Assembly (NCBI GenBank): GCA_002343775.1
Contig: DDSH01000030.1
Coordinates: 72,448 to 136,447 of the forward strand
Direction of reading: 5' to 3'
Length of the DNA stretch: 64,000 bases
DNA from: Anaerolineales bacterium UBA2395
Lineage (GTDB): Bacteria > Chloroflexota > Anaerolineae > Anaerolineales > Villigracilaceae
Positions 17,448 through 26,059 of this stretch are shown in pieces. The notes under the pieces are model-generated. The model was not told the origin of the DNA, ran no database searches, and worked only from the letters and a program-made list of their open reading frames with translations. The translations under genes and the position numbers were made by a program. Each line of letters opens with the position of its first letter. The first letter of the stretch is position 1.

Positions 17448-18299
17448 TTATCGGTCTCCCTTGGAAAGTCGCGCTTCCAACTTGCCCTGGAAGTAGGTGA
17501 GGATGAGGGTGAGGGTCCAATAGAACACAGCCGCCATAATGAGCGCCTCGAGGCTGTTGAATTGTGAGCGCCCGACTTTTGTGGCGCGCCACATCAATTC
17601 GTGGACAAAGCCCGTGGCAGAAACAAGCGCGGAATCTTTTGTCATCGAGATGAAGTCATTTCCCATCGGCGGGATGGCGAACCGCAGCGCCTGCGGCAGG
17701 ACGATACGCCTCATGGTCTGACCGGGAGTCATTCCCAGTGCCATGGCGGCTTCACGCTGCCCCTTGCCCACCGAACTCAACCCTGCGCGAAACGTTTCAG
17801 ACATGTATGCACCATAGTTCAACCCTAGTGCAAGCACGCCCGAAACAATACCCGAGAGCACGATGCCCAGTTGTGGCAATGCCAAGAAGAAGAAAAAGAT
17901 CTGCAAATACAGCGGCGTTCCGCGGATTAGAGAAACGTAGAACGTGCTGAGGGCGTAAATGGGTGGGAATTTCGAAAGCCTTCCAAGCGCTGCCAGAAGT
18001 GCCATCATGATCGCAAACAAGATCGAAAGTACAGAGATCAAGAGCGTCTGTCCCAGCCCGCCTGCAATGAAGGTAATATTCTTGAGCATGAACTCAGTAT
18101 CGATGTTAATGGTCTGGACTATTGTGAAATCACCGATCTTGATATCCTGCCCGCTAAAAAGGAAAATGAGAATGAGAAAGAGTACCCCCCACGAAATGCC
18201 CACATGGGTGCGAAACACGCGCTCCTTGCGCAGCTGTGCCTGATACAAAAGCTCAGCCTGTGATGTGGGTGACTGCCCTTCGTTGGTGATGGATGCCAT
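17448..18299 (-). CDS. Polar amino-acid ABC transporter permease
   Basis: Predicted 283 residues with an N-terminal soluble segment and about five membrane helices. The EAA-loop GQREAAMALGMTPGQTMRRIVLPQALR marks a HisM/GlnP-type permease that docks on the ATPase. FYVSLIRGTPLYLQI is another family signature. It begins with MASITNEG at 18299 after GGAGGCAAC; the longer frame is rejected. Only one permease gene is present, so it probably works as a homodimer. Confidence 0.94.
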   Translation of the reverse strand: MASITNEGQSPTSQAELLYQAQLRKERVFRTHVGISWGVLFLILIFLFSGQDIKIGDFTIVQTINIDTEFMLKNITFIAGGLGQTLLISVLSILFAIMMALLAALGRLSKFPPIYALSTFYVSLIRGTPLYLQIFFFFLALPQLGIVLSGIVSGVLALGLNYGAYMSETFRAGLSSVGKGQREAAMALGMTPGQTMRRIVLPQALRFAIPPMGNDFISMTKDSALVSATGFVHELMWRATKVGRSQFNSLEALIMAAVFYWTLTLILTYFQGKLEARLSKGDR

Positions 18300-18329
18300 C
18301 GTTGCCTCCGAAAAAATGGAGTGATAAAC

Positions 18330-18361
18330 AAAAAGGGAAGCGGCGTGTTGAACCGCTTCCC
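18330..18361 (-). terminator. Intra-operon hairpin after the binding-protein gene
   Basis: On the minus strand GGGAAGCGG pairs with CCGCTTCCC, followed by TTTTTGTTT. This is a leaky terminator or 3' stabiliser that typically lets the binding protein be made in excess over permease and ATPase. Confidence 0.75.
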
Positions 18362-18379
18362 TGATTTTTCCGATAGATC

Positions 18380-19288
18380 TTACTGGTTGGGAGCCTGGGT
18401 GATGTCCATGCCGAACCACTTGTTGGAGAGTTCAGACAGGGTGCCATCGCCATGCATGGCGGTGATGGCTGCATCAACAGCAGCGACCAAACTGTCGTTG
18501 GGCAGAGAAGCAGACTTGTCGAACGCAGCAGCAAGGTCTTCCGAGTACACGGCGCCATCGAGCTTCACAACCGGGATGCCGGCGGCGATGTTCGCATCCA
18601 CCACGGTTTCAGAGGTCACATAGGCAATGAAATCGGTGCGACCCGCTTCGATCGCCTGAGCACATTCCTGATCGGTGGAGAGCGGAACAACGGTGATGCC
18701 TTCCGGAGCGGAAGCGTAGACCGAAGACTCGGGCAAGCCAAGACCTTCCATGTCGTTGTTCAACCAGAACTCATAGGTGGTCGCAGTTCCGGCGCAGATC
18801 GCCTGACCGGAGAGTTCGGCAAGGGAGGTGATTCCAGAGTCGGCGGCAACCGCCACAACTGCCGGAGTGTAGTAGTAGGGAACGCTGAAATCGAGGGCTT
18901 GCTGACGGGCGGTGGTGATGGTCATCGAGCCAACGCTGACATCCCATTTATCCGCCCAGCTGCCTGCGGTGATGAGGTCCCAGTCGGGGGTCACAAAGCA
19001 GGTTTCCACGCCGAGCGCTTCACCGATCGCGAGAGCGACATCCACATCAAAGCCCTGGATCTCTTCAGAGGTCAGGGCATCTGCCGGGCATTTGGTATCG
19101 CTGGGGCGCGAACCGTCGGTTTTCGGGAAGGATTGCGGCTCGTAATTCAGATCTGACGAAACGAGAATATATCCGCGTTCCTGAACGGCTCCGAGCAGGT
19201 CGGTGGCGGTGGTACCGCCGCCGCCACATGCAGCGAGCACAAGGGAGGCTGCCACAAGCAGGCTAGCCAATGTAAAAAGTTTTTTCAT
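18380..19288 (-). CDS. Amino-acid ABC transporter substrate-binding lipoprotein
   Basis: Predicted 302 residues. The signal peptide MKKLFTLASLLVAASLVLAAC ends in a lipobox with Cys21. The mature part is a SBP_bac_3 protein: GFDVDVALAIGEALG, then VSVGSMTITTARQQALDFSVPYY, where the Arg binds the amino-acid carboxylate. The ATG at 19288 follows GGAGGAGAAC. Several extra Cys residues (CPADAL, ETCFVTP, ICAGT, QECAQ) could form disulfides. It is the first gene of the importer-ddaH operon; ligand presumably arginine or a derivative, which is inference. Confidence 0.93.
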   Translation of the reverse strand: MKKLFTLASLLVAASLVLAACGGGGTTATDLLGAVQERGYILVSSDLNYEPQSFPKTDGSRPSDTKCPADALTSEEIQGFDVDVALAIGEALGVETCFVTPDWDLITAGSWADKWDVSVGSMTITTARQQALDFSVPYYYTPAVVAVAADSGITSLAELSGQAICAGTATTYEFWLNNDMEGLGLPESSVYASAPEGITVVPLSTDQECAQAIEAGRTDFIAYVTSETVVDANIAAGIPVVKLDGAVYSEDLAAAFDKSASLPNDSLVAAVDAAITAMHGDGTLSELSNKWFGMDITQAPNQ

Positions 19289-19450
19289 GTTCTCCTCCAA
19301 AAGAGATGGTATGGACAGGTTTACCTGCCGCAGAATGGGCGTCATCCTGCGGCTTTAAGGATAGACCATTTTTAGCAATTGTGCAAGGATTTTGAACCAA
19401 AAATTTCATGATGGTAAAATAACTTCATACATATCCTGGAGGCAAAACAC

Positions 19451-19861
19451 ATGACAGCAAAATTTCCCAGCGAAGAATGGTTGAAGGGGTTGGAAACCAA
19501 ATTGAATTCAGACGAAAAATACAGGGAGATCGCCAAAGATTGGGAAGGGGATTTGTTCTTCTCCATCGAACCGGAGGGGAATTTGAAGGAGCGTCTAACG
19601 TTCTATCTGGACCTGTGGCACGGCACCTGCCGAAAAGTGGATTACAACCCCGAAGCCTCCACCTACCCAAAACCAGCCTTTACATTGACCGCTTCGTATA
19701 ACAACATAACTGCTGTGCTTTCCGGCAAATTGAATCCCATGACTGCCATGATGACGATGAAACTCAAAGTTAGCGGCAGTATGGGCTACATGATGCGCAA
19801 CGTGCCGACGGTTTTGGATTTTGTTCGCTGTGCGCAGGAAGTTACCAAGGAAATCGTCTGA
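19451..19861 (+). CDS. SCP2 sterol-binding domain protein
   Basis: Predicted 136 residues. YREIAKDWEGDLFFSIEPEGNLKE is followed by PAFTLTASYNNITAVLSGKLNPMTAMMTMKLKVSGSMGYMMRN, the SCP2 pattern of beta strands and a hydrophobic tunnel. Cytoplasmic, no signal. It is the second SCP2-domain protein in the window but is not closely similar to the one at 304. It lies 65 bases upstream of the aldehyde:ferredoxin oxidoreductase gene on the same strand. Ligand unknown. Confidence 0.82.
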   Translation: MTAKFPSEEWLKGLETKLNSDEKYREIAKDWEGDLFFSIEPEGNLKERLTFYLDLWHGTCRKVDYNPEASTYPKPAFTLTASYNNITAVLSGKLNPMTAMMTMKLKVSGSMGYMMRNVPTVLDFVRCAQEVTKEIV

Positions 19862-19926
19862 CACCACCTTTCTTCTTTTCCTGCCATCTGCTCAAATGAA
19901 AGTGGAAAGAAGAAAGACCATCTGCC

Positions 19927-21738
19927 ATGCTCCCTATCTTAAAAATCAACCTTACCAATCACACGACCGAGGAATTCATCATCCCAAAAGAATGGGAGCA
20001 TGATTTTCTCGGTGGCGCGTCGCTTGCCGCGCGAATTCTGTATCCTTTGTTGACGAAGGGCCTCGACCCGCTTTCACCCGAAGCGCCGCTTCTTTTCATC
20101 AATGGTCCGCTGACCGGCACAAATGGACCGACCACGGGTCGCTTTGTCATTTGCGGCAAAAGCCCAGCCACACATCTTTGGGCAGAATCCAACATCGGCG
20201 GTTTTTGGGGACCGGAACTCCGCAAGGCTGGATACGATGGCTTGCTCATCACGGGCAGGGCTTCGGCTCTGTCTTATGTTTGGATCCAGGATGGCAGGTT
20301 CGAGGTCCGGGGTGCGGCGGGGTTAAGCGGCAGGGATGTCTACGAGACTCAGGAGATCATCAAAGCGGAGGTTGGGGTCAAAGGTGCGCGAGTCGCAGTG
20401 ATCGGCGAAGCGGGAGAAAACGGCGTTTTGTTTTCATCCATTTGCTGCGACCACGGGCGCATGGCAGGGCGCACCGGCATGGGTGCGGTGATGGGCTCGA
20501 AGAATCTTAAAGCCATCGCCGTGCATGGCACGAAAAAGATCGAAGTGACCGAGCGGTATGCCGTGGTGCGTTCCGAGGCAAACCGTGCCTTGAAACAGGA
20601 CAATGAAGCCAAAGTGATGAGCGAGTTGGGCAGCGCGGGCGCGGCGAATTATGCCGAGTATCTTGGCGCAATGCCGTCGAAGTATTATCACCAGGGCGCA
20701 TTCCCGGCGGTGGATAACATCTCCGGCGCGAAGATCACCGAATCCATTTTGGTGGGACAGAGCGCGTGCCAGGGATGTGTCATTGCCTGCGGACGAGTCG
20801 TCGATCTCGGTGATGGCAAACGCCGCAAAGGTCCCGAATATGAAACGGTGGTTGGGTTCGGTCCCAACCTGCTGATCGAAGACCTGACCGAGGTGGTGCG
20901 TCTTGGCGAACTGTGCGACAAATATGGATTGGACTCCATCAGCACCTCGAACACGGTTGGGCTTGCCTTTCACCTGTTCGAGATGGGCAAGATCACGCTT
21001 CAGGATACGGGTGGGCTGGAGCTGCGTTGGGTAGGTTTTCTCGCCGCTCGTCAGTTGATCCACATGATCGCCCGCCGCGAGGGACTTGGTACGATCATGG
21101 CGAATGGATCGCGCGCGTTGGGCGCAGCCTTCGGTGCGGAAGAGGAAGCCATGCAAGTCAACGGACTTGAAACTGCATATCACGATCCGCGTGGGGTTTC
21201 AGGCATGGCGCTTTCGTATGCTACCAGTCCGCGCGGGGCGTGTCACAACCAATCGGATTATTTCTTTGTGGATTGGGGTCACACGCACGAAGAGATCGGA
21301 ATCGAGTTCTTCGACCGCCATGCGCACGCAGAAAAATCTGCCAATGTGGCAAAACACCAGAATTGGCGTACGCATTTCAACTCGGTTTTGATCTGCATCT
21401 TTGCCAATGTCCCGCCGCAAACCCAGGTGGATTTGCTCAATGCTCAATTGGGATTGGACTTGACGACCGAGGACTTGATGAGATCCGGCGAACGCGCCTG
21501 GAATCTCAAGCGCGCCATCAACAACCGCATGGGCTTGACGCGTGCGAATGACAAGCTCCCCAAGGCTTTCCTTGAACCATACAAAGAAGGCGGTGCAGCA
21601 GGCTTCACTCCCGACCTTCAAGCCATGCTGGCGGCGTATTACCAAGCCCGCGGCTGGGATTGGGAAACCGGCAAACCGACCCGGGAAAAACTGGTCGAAT
21701 TGGGGCTTGAAATTGTCGTGAAAGATCTTTGGGGTTAA
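19927..21738 (+). CDS. aor: Aldehyde:ferredoxin oxidoreductase, tungsten type
   Basis: Predicted 603 residues, full family length. The 4Fe-4S ligands are Cys281, Cys284 and Cys288 in ACQGCVIACG, plus Cys490 in LICIFA. AESNIGGFWGPELRKAGYDGLLITG in domain 1 and GRTGMGAVMGSKNLKAIAV are cofactor-binding signatures of the AOR family (bis-tungstopterin). It oxidises aldehydes to acids with ferredoxin. The enzyme is oxygen sensitive and points to anaerobic or microaerobic life. Its stop codon overlaps that of the convergent SUMF1-like gene within a TTAA. No pterin-cofactor genes are nearby. Confidence 0.95.
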   Translation: MLPILKINLTNHTTEEFIIPKEWEHDFLGGASLAARILYPLLTKGLDPLSPEAPLLFINGPLTGTNGPTTGRFVICGKSPATHLWAESNIGGFWGPELRKAGYDGLLITGRASALSYVWIQDGRFEVRGAAGLSGRDVYETQEIIKAEVGVKGARVAVIGEAGENGVLFSSICCDHGRMAGRTGMGAVMGSKNLKAIAVHGTKKIEVTERYAVVRSEANRALKQDNEAKVMSELGSAGAANYAEYLGAMPSKYYHQGAFPAVDNISGAKITESILVGQSACQGCVIACGRVVDLGDGKRRKGPEYETVVGFGPNLLIEDLTEVVRLGELCDKYGLDSISTSNTVGLAFHLFEMGKITLQDTGGLELRWVGFLAARQLIHMIARREGLGTIMANGSRALGAAFGAEEEAMQVNGLETAYHDPRGVSGMALSYATSPRGACHNQSDYFFVDWGHTHEEIGIEFFDRHAHAEKSANVAKHQNWRTHFNSVLICIFANVPPQTQVDLLNAQLGLDLTTEDLMRSGERAWNLKRAINNRMGLTRANDKLPKAFLEPYKEGGAAGFTPDLQAMLAAYYQARGWDWETGKPTREKLVELGLEIVVKDLWG

Positions 21739-22547
21739 TCGTTCAAGTCACTCTTTGCACACCGAAACCCGACGATGTCATCCCGGTAAGGATATGCCCA
21801 GTGACGGTTCGCAGTGCGAATGGCGCGCGAAACCGTGTTCCACGCACCGCCGCGAATCGAGCGGACGATTCCGCTGGCTGGCCCGGCCGGGTTTTCGTAT
21901 TTTGACCGGGCATAATAATCTTCGTCATACCAATCTGCGGTCCACTCCCACACATTGCCTGCCATATCCATCACACCATACGGACTTGCCCCCTCGGGGA
22001 AGCGCCCGACATCTGTAAATTCATTGAAGTAAAAGTCGAAATTTGCAACAGGCTCCTCTGTCAATGCATTCCCCCACGGATACAAACGCCCGTCGGCGCC
22101 GCGCGCGGCTTTTTCCCATTCTGCTTCGGTGGGAAGTCTGCGTCCAACCCATTCACAATATTCCACAGCCTGCGTCCAAGCCAAGCCCTGCACAGGCTGG
22201 TTGGGTTTTTGGATCAATTCGCTTCCGGGGAGCACTGGCAGGCTGCACACCGATGCTTCCACACAACGCATATACAACCCGTTGGTTACCTCGGTCTGGT
22301 CGATCCAGAATGCATCCAGATAGACCGGGTGCTGTGGTTTCTCGTCTTCAACAGCATCGGGATCTGAATCAGCGCTACCCATAAGGAATTCGCCAGATGG
22401 GACAAAGACCTGTGGCATTCCATCCGGCTCAGAAACTGGAATTTCTTCAGGTTCGATTGTGGCGGGGTTTGTATCACAACCTGTAAAAAGAAAGGCAAAA
22501 AGGATCAAACTTAATGAAGCCCTTTTGATTATTGATCCGTTAGACAT
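21735..22547 (-). CDS. SUMF1/FGE-like domain lipoprotein
   Basis: Predicted 270 residues with a lipoprotein signal (LFAFLFTGC). The domain reads VFVPSGEFLMGS, FWIDQTEVTNGLYMRC, AVEYCEWVGRRLPTEAEWEKAARG, MAGNVWEWTADW and VRSIRGGAWNTVSRAIRTANRHW...GFRCA, the SUMF1/formylglycine-generating fold. The paired catalytic cysteines expected in the SFxC...CxR part of true FGE enzymes are absent, so formylglycine formation is unlikely. A role as an exposed scaffold or ligand-binding protein is inference. A second such lipoprotein lies at 43.4 kb. Confidence 0.9.
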   Translation of the reverse strand: MSNGSIIKRASLSLILFAFLFTGCDTNPATIEPEEIPVSEPDGMPQVFVPSGEFLMGSADSDPDAVEDEKPQHPVYLDAFWIDQTEVTNGLYMRCVEASVCSLPVLPGSELIQKPNQPVQGLAWTQAVEYCEWVGRRLPTEAEWEKAARGADGRLYPWGNALTEEPVANFDFYFNEFTDVGRFPEGASPYGVMDMAGNVWEWTADWYDEDYYARSKYENPAGPASGIVRSIRGGAWNTVSRAIRTANRHWAYPYRDDIVGFRCAKSDLND

Positions 22548-22604
22548 TGAAACATCAACCTGAGAAAGATTTTATGATTCCCAATTTTACCAAGTTATGT
22601 TCTC

Positions 22605-23339
22605 TTAACCACCCAATCGCAGGGCAAAGCGTAGCAGGTAAAGACTCCAAAGGTGCAGCGGATAGAACGAATAAAAGAGATATTTCAGCGAGAAGCGACC
22701 ACGTTCTCCGTTGTACAGGATGAAGAACGGGAGTGCGGCGATCATCATCCATTGGAATTCAAATTCCCAAAAATGATCAAAGTAGTGCAGATTCCATGCG
22801 AGGACGATCAGACACAGGGCTGTGTATGCATAATAGACCCACGGCTTTTTGTCGTGCAGGAAGTAAAAGATCAGGAAAATTGCCAGCCCAAAAACAGATG
22901 CCTCGGTATACAAACTGGCGATACCAAAAAGTACGCCCAGGGCATATCCGAACCATTGACGATATCCTCTTTGCGACCGCGCCCATTCGAGAGCGGCAAT
23001 CGTACTGACACCCGTTGCGAGCGATAACATCACATTGTGATCCATCGCATAATAATTCACCGGATGAAAGGCAGATTGAACCAGGTAACTCAGGATGATA
23101 TTCCCGGCTTGCATGATGAATGCCCAAAGATACAACCGAAGGATGTATCTTTTCCGGTCGCGTGTTTTGAAAAAACTTTCCACAACAAGAAATACGAAGA
23201 TGGGTGCCACCACACGCCCTGCATATCGAAGGTAAAGTGGTAGCCTGGCTGGTAATAACTCTTCTAAAAACCTGCCTACATGTTCTGTAAACATCAAGAT
23301 CAAAGCAATCAACTTTAATTGGAACGAATTAAATTTCAT
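22605..23339 (-). CDS. TraX family membrane protein
   Basis: Predicted 244 residues with about eight membrane helices. LKLIALILMFTEHVGR near the N-terminus, YAGRVVAPIFVFLVVESFFKTRDRKRYILRL, and the C-terminal KYLFYSFYPLHLWSLYLLR are the TraX signatures. TraX acetylates F-pilin in plasmid systems, but chromosomal relatives are common membrane acyltransferase-like proteins of unknown substrate. No conjugation genes are near. It has a good ribosome site, AGAAGGAATAT. It stands alone. Confidence 0.85.
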   Translation of the reverse strand: MKFNSFQLKLIALILMFTEHVGRFLEELLPARLPLYLRYAGRVVAPIFVFLVVESFFKTRDRKRYILRLYLWAFIMQAGNIILSYLVQSAFHPVNYYAMDHNVMLSLATGVSTIAALEWARSQRGYRQWFGYALGVLFGIASLYTEASVFGLAIFLIFYFLHDKKPWVYYAYTALCLIVLAWNLHYFDHFWEFEFQWMMIAALPFFILYNGERGRFSLKYLFYSFYPLHLWSLYLLRFALRLGG

Positions 23340-23410
23340 ATATTCCTTCTGGAGTCACTATTCCTCTAAAGAAAATATCTCTGTAAGGTGAATGGGTGTA
23401 AAAGAGATTT

Positions 23411-23435
23411 CAGGCAAAGTATATGCCTGTTTTTT
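23411..23435 (+). terminator. Orphan plus-strand terminator-like hairpin
   Basis: CAGGCA (23411-23416) pairs with TGCCTG (23424-23429), followed by TTTTTT. Both flanking genes are on the minus strand, so no annotated plus-strand transcript ends here. The rest of the 158-base gap shows nothing else. Confidence 0.45.
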
Positions 23436-23497
23436 ATGAAGTGTTCTGTTTTACAATGAAATGAGAAGGATGGGGGATCAGTGTGCAAAGGGTCTCT

Positions 23498-24379
23498 TCA
23501 AGCACTTTCTCTTGCAATTTGGACCAATTGCCTCGCCACTCGTTCCATCACTTCATCCGGCACACCATCCATTGCCTGACTTTGCACCCGCGTATCGATT
23601 TCATCGTTGACGTAATCCACGACGATGAGATCGTCAGCGAGGGCGATTTCCGTGGTGAACCAATCCAACTTGCAGATGGATGCGATGCGCTTCGTGACGT
23701 CCCTCAACCTGCCCAGACCCCATTGAGCCTCTTCCGCCGCCGTGACTTTTGCGTAGATGTGCGTTTTCGGATTCCACCAGCAGGGATGGGTTTCACCATT
23801 GGCGTAGAAGACGCGAAACCATGCAGGAGCGCCCTCGATGACGCGCGGCGCTACGTGCGCCTGGATCAGATATTTCTGCTCAGGGAACTCCATGCGGGCA
23901 TGGAGGATTTGCTCGACCGTGTTCGCGCCAAGGATGACGCCTTCGCCGCCGCCACCATTGGAAGGCTTAATGACGAAATTTCCGCCAAGGGGTGTCAGGT
24001 CAATCGGTGCAATGACAGGCTGTTCCAAAAATGGCGGCAAGAGGATCGTATGTGGGGTGTTCAGCCCAGCCGTGATTAACTCGAGATGCATCGTAGCTTT
24101 ATCTTCCGACCATGCCGAAACCTCCGCCGGGTTGATGCGCCTTGCACCAAATTCCTGCGCCCAGCGAGGGATGGGATCGAAGGTCGTGTCTCCCTGTCCG
24201 CGATGGAGCAGGGTCTTGAACGTCGTCACCCCTTTGTACAACGCAGTAATGGATTCGAGCAAATTATCGGGTCTGATCTGCCACAGCGAAATTCCTGCTT
24301 CGATGCAGGCGCGTTCCACCATGTTGACGAAGGCGTCATCGTATTCCCAATACCAGGGCAGGCATAAGTCGTAACGCAT
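23498..24379 (-). CDS. ATP-grasp domain protein
   Basis: Predicted 293 residues, cytoplasmic. FVIKPSNGGGGEGVILGAN is the glycine-rich ATP-grasp loop; DWFTTEIALADDLIVVDYVNDEID provides the Mg-binding acidic residues of the C-terminal lobe. It should ligate a carboxylate to an amine or thiol with ATP. The short N-terminal domain (YDLCLPWYWEYDDAFVNMVERAC) does not identify the substrate. Its ATG lies 7 bases after a TATAAT and lacks a ribosome site, indicating a leaderless mRNA. No adjacent biosynthetic genes. Confidence 0.82.
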   Translation of the reverse strand: MRYDLCLPWYWEYDDAFVNMVERACIEAGISLWQIRPDNLLESITALYKGVTTFKTLLHRGQGDTTFDPIPRWAQEFGARRINPAEVSAWSEDKATMHLELITAGLNTPHTILLPPFLEQPVIAPIDLTPLGGNFVIKPSNGGGGEGVILGANTVEQILHARMEFPEQKYLIQAHVAPRVIEGAPAWFRVFYANGETHPCWWNPKTHIYAKVTAAEEAQWGLGRLRDVTKRIASICKLDWFTTEIALADDLIVVDYVNDEIDTRVQSQAMDGVPDEVMERVARQLVQIARESA

Positions 24380-24386
24380 GGAAAAG

Positions 24387-24392
24387 ATTATA
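24387..24392 (-). promoter_or_regulatory. -10 element directly before the ATP-grasp ATG
   Basis: TATAAT on the minus strand with 7 bases (CTTTTCC) to the ATG. Predicted transcription start coincides with the start codon. Confidence 0.6.
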
Positions 24393-24394
24393 GT

Positions 24395-24466
24395 CGAAGG
24401 TCAAAAACCCAAGGTCAATGGGAGGTTAATGGGTTGCCATGCCCGGCTGTTCACTTTTGACCTTGT
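24395..24466. repeat. GAAGGTCAAAA-type imperfect palindrome
   Basis: TCGAAGGTCAAAAAC near the left end is mirrored by CACTTTTGACCTTG at 24452-24465, with a second AAGGTCAATGG in between. It lies between the divergent ATP-grasp and slyD genes and uses the same unit as the repeats at 34.25 and 37.8 kb. Confidence 0.6.
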
Positions 24467-24518
24467 CATGGTCATTCGCTGGTACAATCGGCGTAACCAA
24501 ATTCGAAAGGAATAGCAG

Positions 24519-25010
24519 ATGGCAAAAGATACAGTGCAGGATGGGTTGGTTGTTTCAATGGATTACAAACTGACGGTGGACGGGCAGGTGCTCGATTCCT
24601 CCGATGAAGCGGGTCCCTTGCAATTTTTGGTCGGTTACGGAAATATCATCCCCGGTTTGGAAAATGAAATGATGGGGATGAAGATCGGCGACAGCAAGGA
24701 TGTTACCGTCCAACCGGAAGACGGCTACGGCGAGTTTGATGAAGAAGCATTCATGGAAGTGCCTCGCAGCGAATTCCCTGCCGACATGCAATTAGAGGAG
24801 GGTTTGGAGCTGCACGTCACCGACCAGGATGGCAATCATCAAGCGGCGTATGTGGCGGAATTCGACGACAAGAACGTCAAACTTGATTTCAATCATCCGC
24901 TGGCGGGGGCGGTCTTAAACTTCTACGTCAAAGTTGTTTCGCTGCGCGAGCCTACAGCTGAGGAATTGGATCACGGTCACGTTCACGAAGATGGGCATCA
25001 CCACCACTAG
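24519..25010 (+). CDS. slyD: FKBP-type peptidyl-prolyl isomerase SlyD
   Basis: Predicted 163 residues. Order: FKBP half (VVSMDYKLTVDGQVLDSS, PLQFLVGYGNIIPGLENEMMGMKIGD), inserted IF chaperone flap (about 70-125), the second FKBP strand VKLDFNHPLAGAVLNFYVKVV, and a C-terminal His tail (HGHVHEDGHHHH) that would bind Ni2+ or Zn2+. It folds proteins and may deliver metal to hydrogenase or other Ni enzymes. The start follows GAAAGGAATAGC. Single-gene unit with a strong terminator. Confidence 0.95.
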   Translation: MAKDTVQDGLVVSMDYKLTVDGQVLDSSDEAGPLQFLVGYGNIIPGLENEMMGMKIGDSKDVTVQPEDGYGEFDEEAFMEVPRSEFPADMQLEEGLELHVTDQDGNHQAAYVAEFDDKNVKLDFNHPLAGAVLNFYVKVVSLREPTAEELDHGHVHEDGHHHH

Positions 25011-25026
25011 TTTGCAAAAAGGATCG

Positions 25027-25066
25027 AAAAAACACCAACTCTCAATGTAGGAGTTGGTGTTTTTTT
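25027..25066. terminator. Bidirectional terminator between slyD and dedA-like gene
   Basis: AAACACCAACTC pairs with GAGTTGGTGTTT around a 9-base loop, with A- and T-runs on the flanks. It overlaps the last codons of the convergent DedA gene. Confidence 0.92.
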
Positions 25067-25635
25067 ATTTGCCAGTTGCGCGCCTGCTTGATGCCAATGA
25101 CGAACAGAATGATGCCCAGCACCAAGCCGCCAAAGTTGCTTAAGAATTCACTGACTACTTCCCACTGACTGCCAAATAAATACCCCAACCCCCCGTAGCC
25201 GAAGATCCAAACCACTTCACCGAGCGCATCGAAAAGGATGAATTTTCGGAACGGAAAACGTGTGGTGCCGGAGATCAAGTTGACCGGCAGCGCAATGGCT
25301 GTGACAAGGAAACGCGAAAAGAAGATGGAAAGAGGTCCCCATTTTTGAAAGGCTTTCTCGGCTTCCAGCCAGCGTGGACTTCCGCCGAAGCGTTCGATGA
25401 CGCGCTCACTGGCATAATACCCGAACGAGTAGCTGATGCTGTCGCCAACGATCACGCTGATGATGCTGATGAGCGCGGTGGTATGCCACGGCAGGATCCC
25501 CTGGCGGGCAAATGCACCCGCCGCAATGACCAAGACCGTGCAGGGGAGTGGAACCCCCAACCCGCCGATAAAGACCACAATTCCCAGCAGGGGAGCACCG
25601 TAATTGATGACTTGTGTAAGCAGAAAATCGGACAT
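25042..25635 (-). CDS. DedA family membrane protein
   Basis: Predicted 197 residues. GGLGVPLPCTVLVIAAGAFARQG, the GDSISYSFGYYASERVIERFG segment with its conserved acidic residue, and FFSRFLVTAIALPVNLISGTTRFPFRKF are DedA (SNARE-associated/VTT) signatures. DedA proteins flip polyprenyl-phosphate or phospholipids and influence membrane potential. It follows the small membrane-protein gene by 6 bases and is the last gene of an operon that starts with obgE. Confidence 0.9.
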   Translation of the reverse strand: MSDFLLTQVINYGAPLLGIVVFIGGLGVPLPCTVLVIAAGAFARQGILPWHTTALISIISVIVGDSISYSFGYYASERVIERFGGSPRWLEAEKAFQKWGPLSIFFSRFLVTAIALPVNLISGTTRFPFRKFILFDALGEVVWIFGYGGLGYLFGSQWEVVSEFLSNFGGLVLGIILFVIGIKQARNWQIKKHQLLH

Positions 25636-25641
25636 GACGGC

Positions 25642-26052
25642 TTACGGCTGCGGCGGGGCGGGTACGTCTGGTGCCGGGGAAGATCGATACGCCAGAATGG
25701 TTGCTTTCACCGTGTCAATGACATACCCATCAGACCGGGGGTAGTATTCCTCGTTTAGTTCCTTCAGGCTTTTTTTGTGATTCCCTTTCACGGGAATCAT
25801 CAGCGCTTTCATAAGAACTTCCGGGGGAACCCCGTAGGTATGCGAAATGAAGGGAACGGTCATCCAGTCTTCGATGGTTTCCACATCCGTTTCGATCTCA
25901 TCGGCTGCGGCAAAGGGCGGGGGTTGGGGAACGCCGTCGAATTTGTCTAAGGCACGCATGACCCGCAACCCGAACACAAGCATCAACAGGCAACCGAAGA
26001 CGGTCAGCCCGAGGACAAGCAGGTTGGTCTTGGGCTTGCGTTTTTCCGTCAT
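25642..26052 (-). CDS. Small single-pass membrane protein, unknown function
   Basis: Predicted 136 residues: short basic N-terminus (MTEKRKPKTN), one membrane helix (about 11-32), then an extracytoplasmic part ending in a Pro-rich tail. A conserved-looking block FISHTYGVPPEVLMKALMIP...LKELNEEYYP is present, reminiscent of small helix-turn motifs in membrane-associated proteins. I do not recognise a family. It starts 7 bases after the obgE stop and precedes the DedA gene, so it is co-transcribed with both. The longer upstream frame overlaps obgE and is rejected. Confidence 0.7.
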   Translation of the reverse strand: MTEKRKPKTNLLVLGLTVFGCLLMLVFGLRVMRALDKFDGVPQPPPFAAADEIETDVETIEDWMTVPFISHTYGVPPEVLMKALMIPVKGNHKKSLKELNEEYYPRSDGYVIDTVKATILAYRSSPAPDVPAPPQP

Positions 26053-26059
26053 TTGGAGA

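Noticed and set aside
16573..17496. 307-codon plus-strand frame opposite the ABC ATPase and ddaH
   Set aside because: Both opposite-strand genes have intact catalytic motifs; this frame has none.
22605..23339. TraX gene as evidence of a conjugative element
   Set aside because: No relaxase, pilus or integrase gene is nearby and chromosomal TraX-like genes are common.
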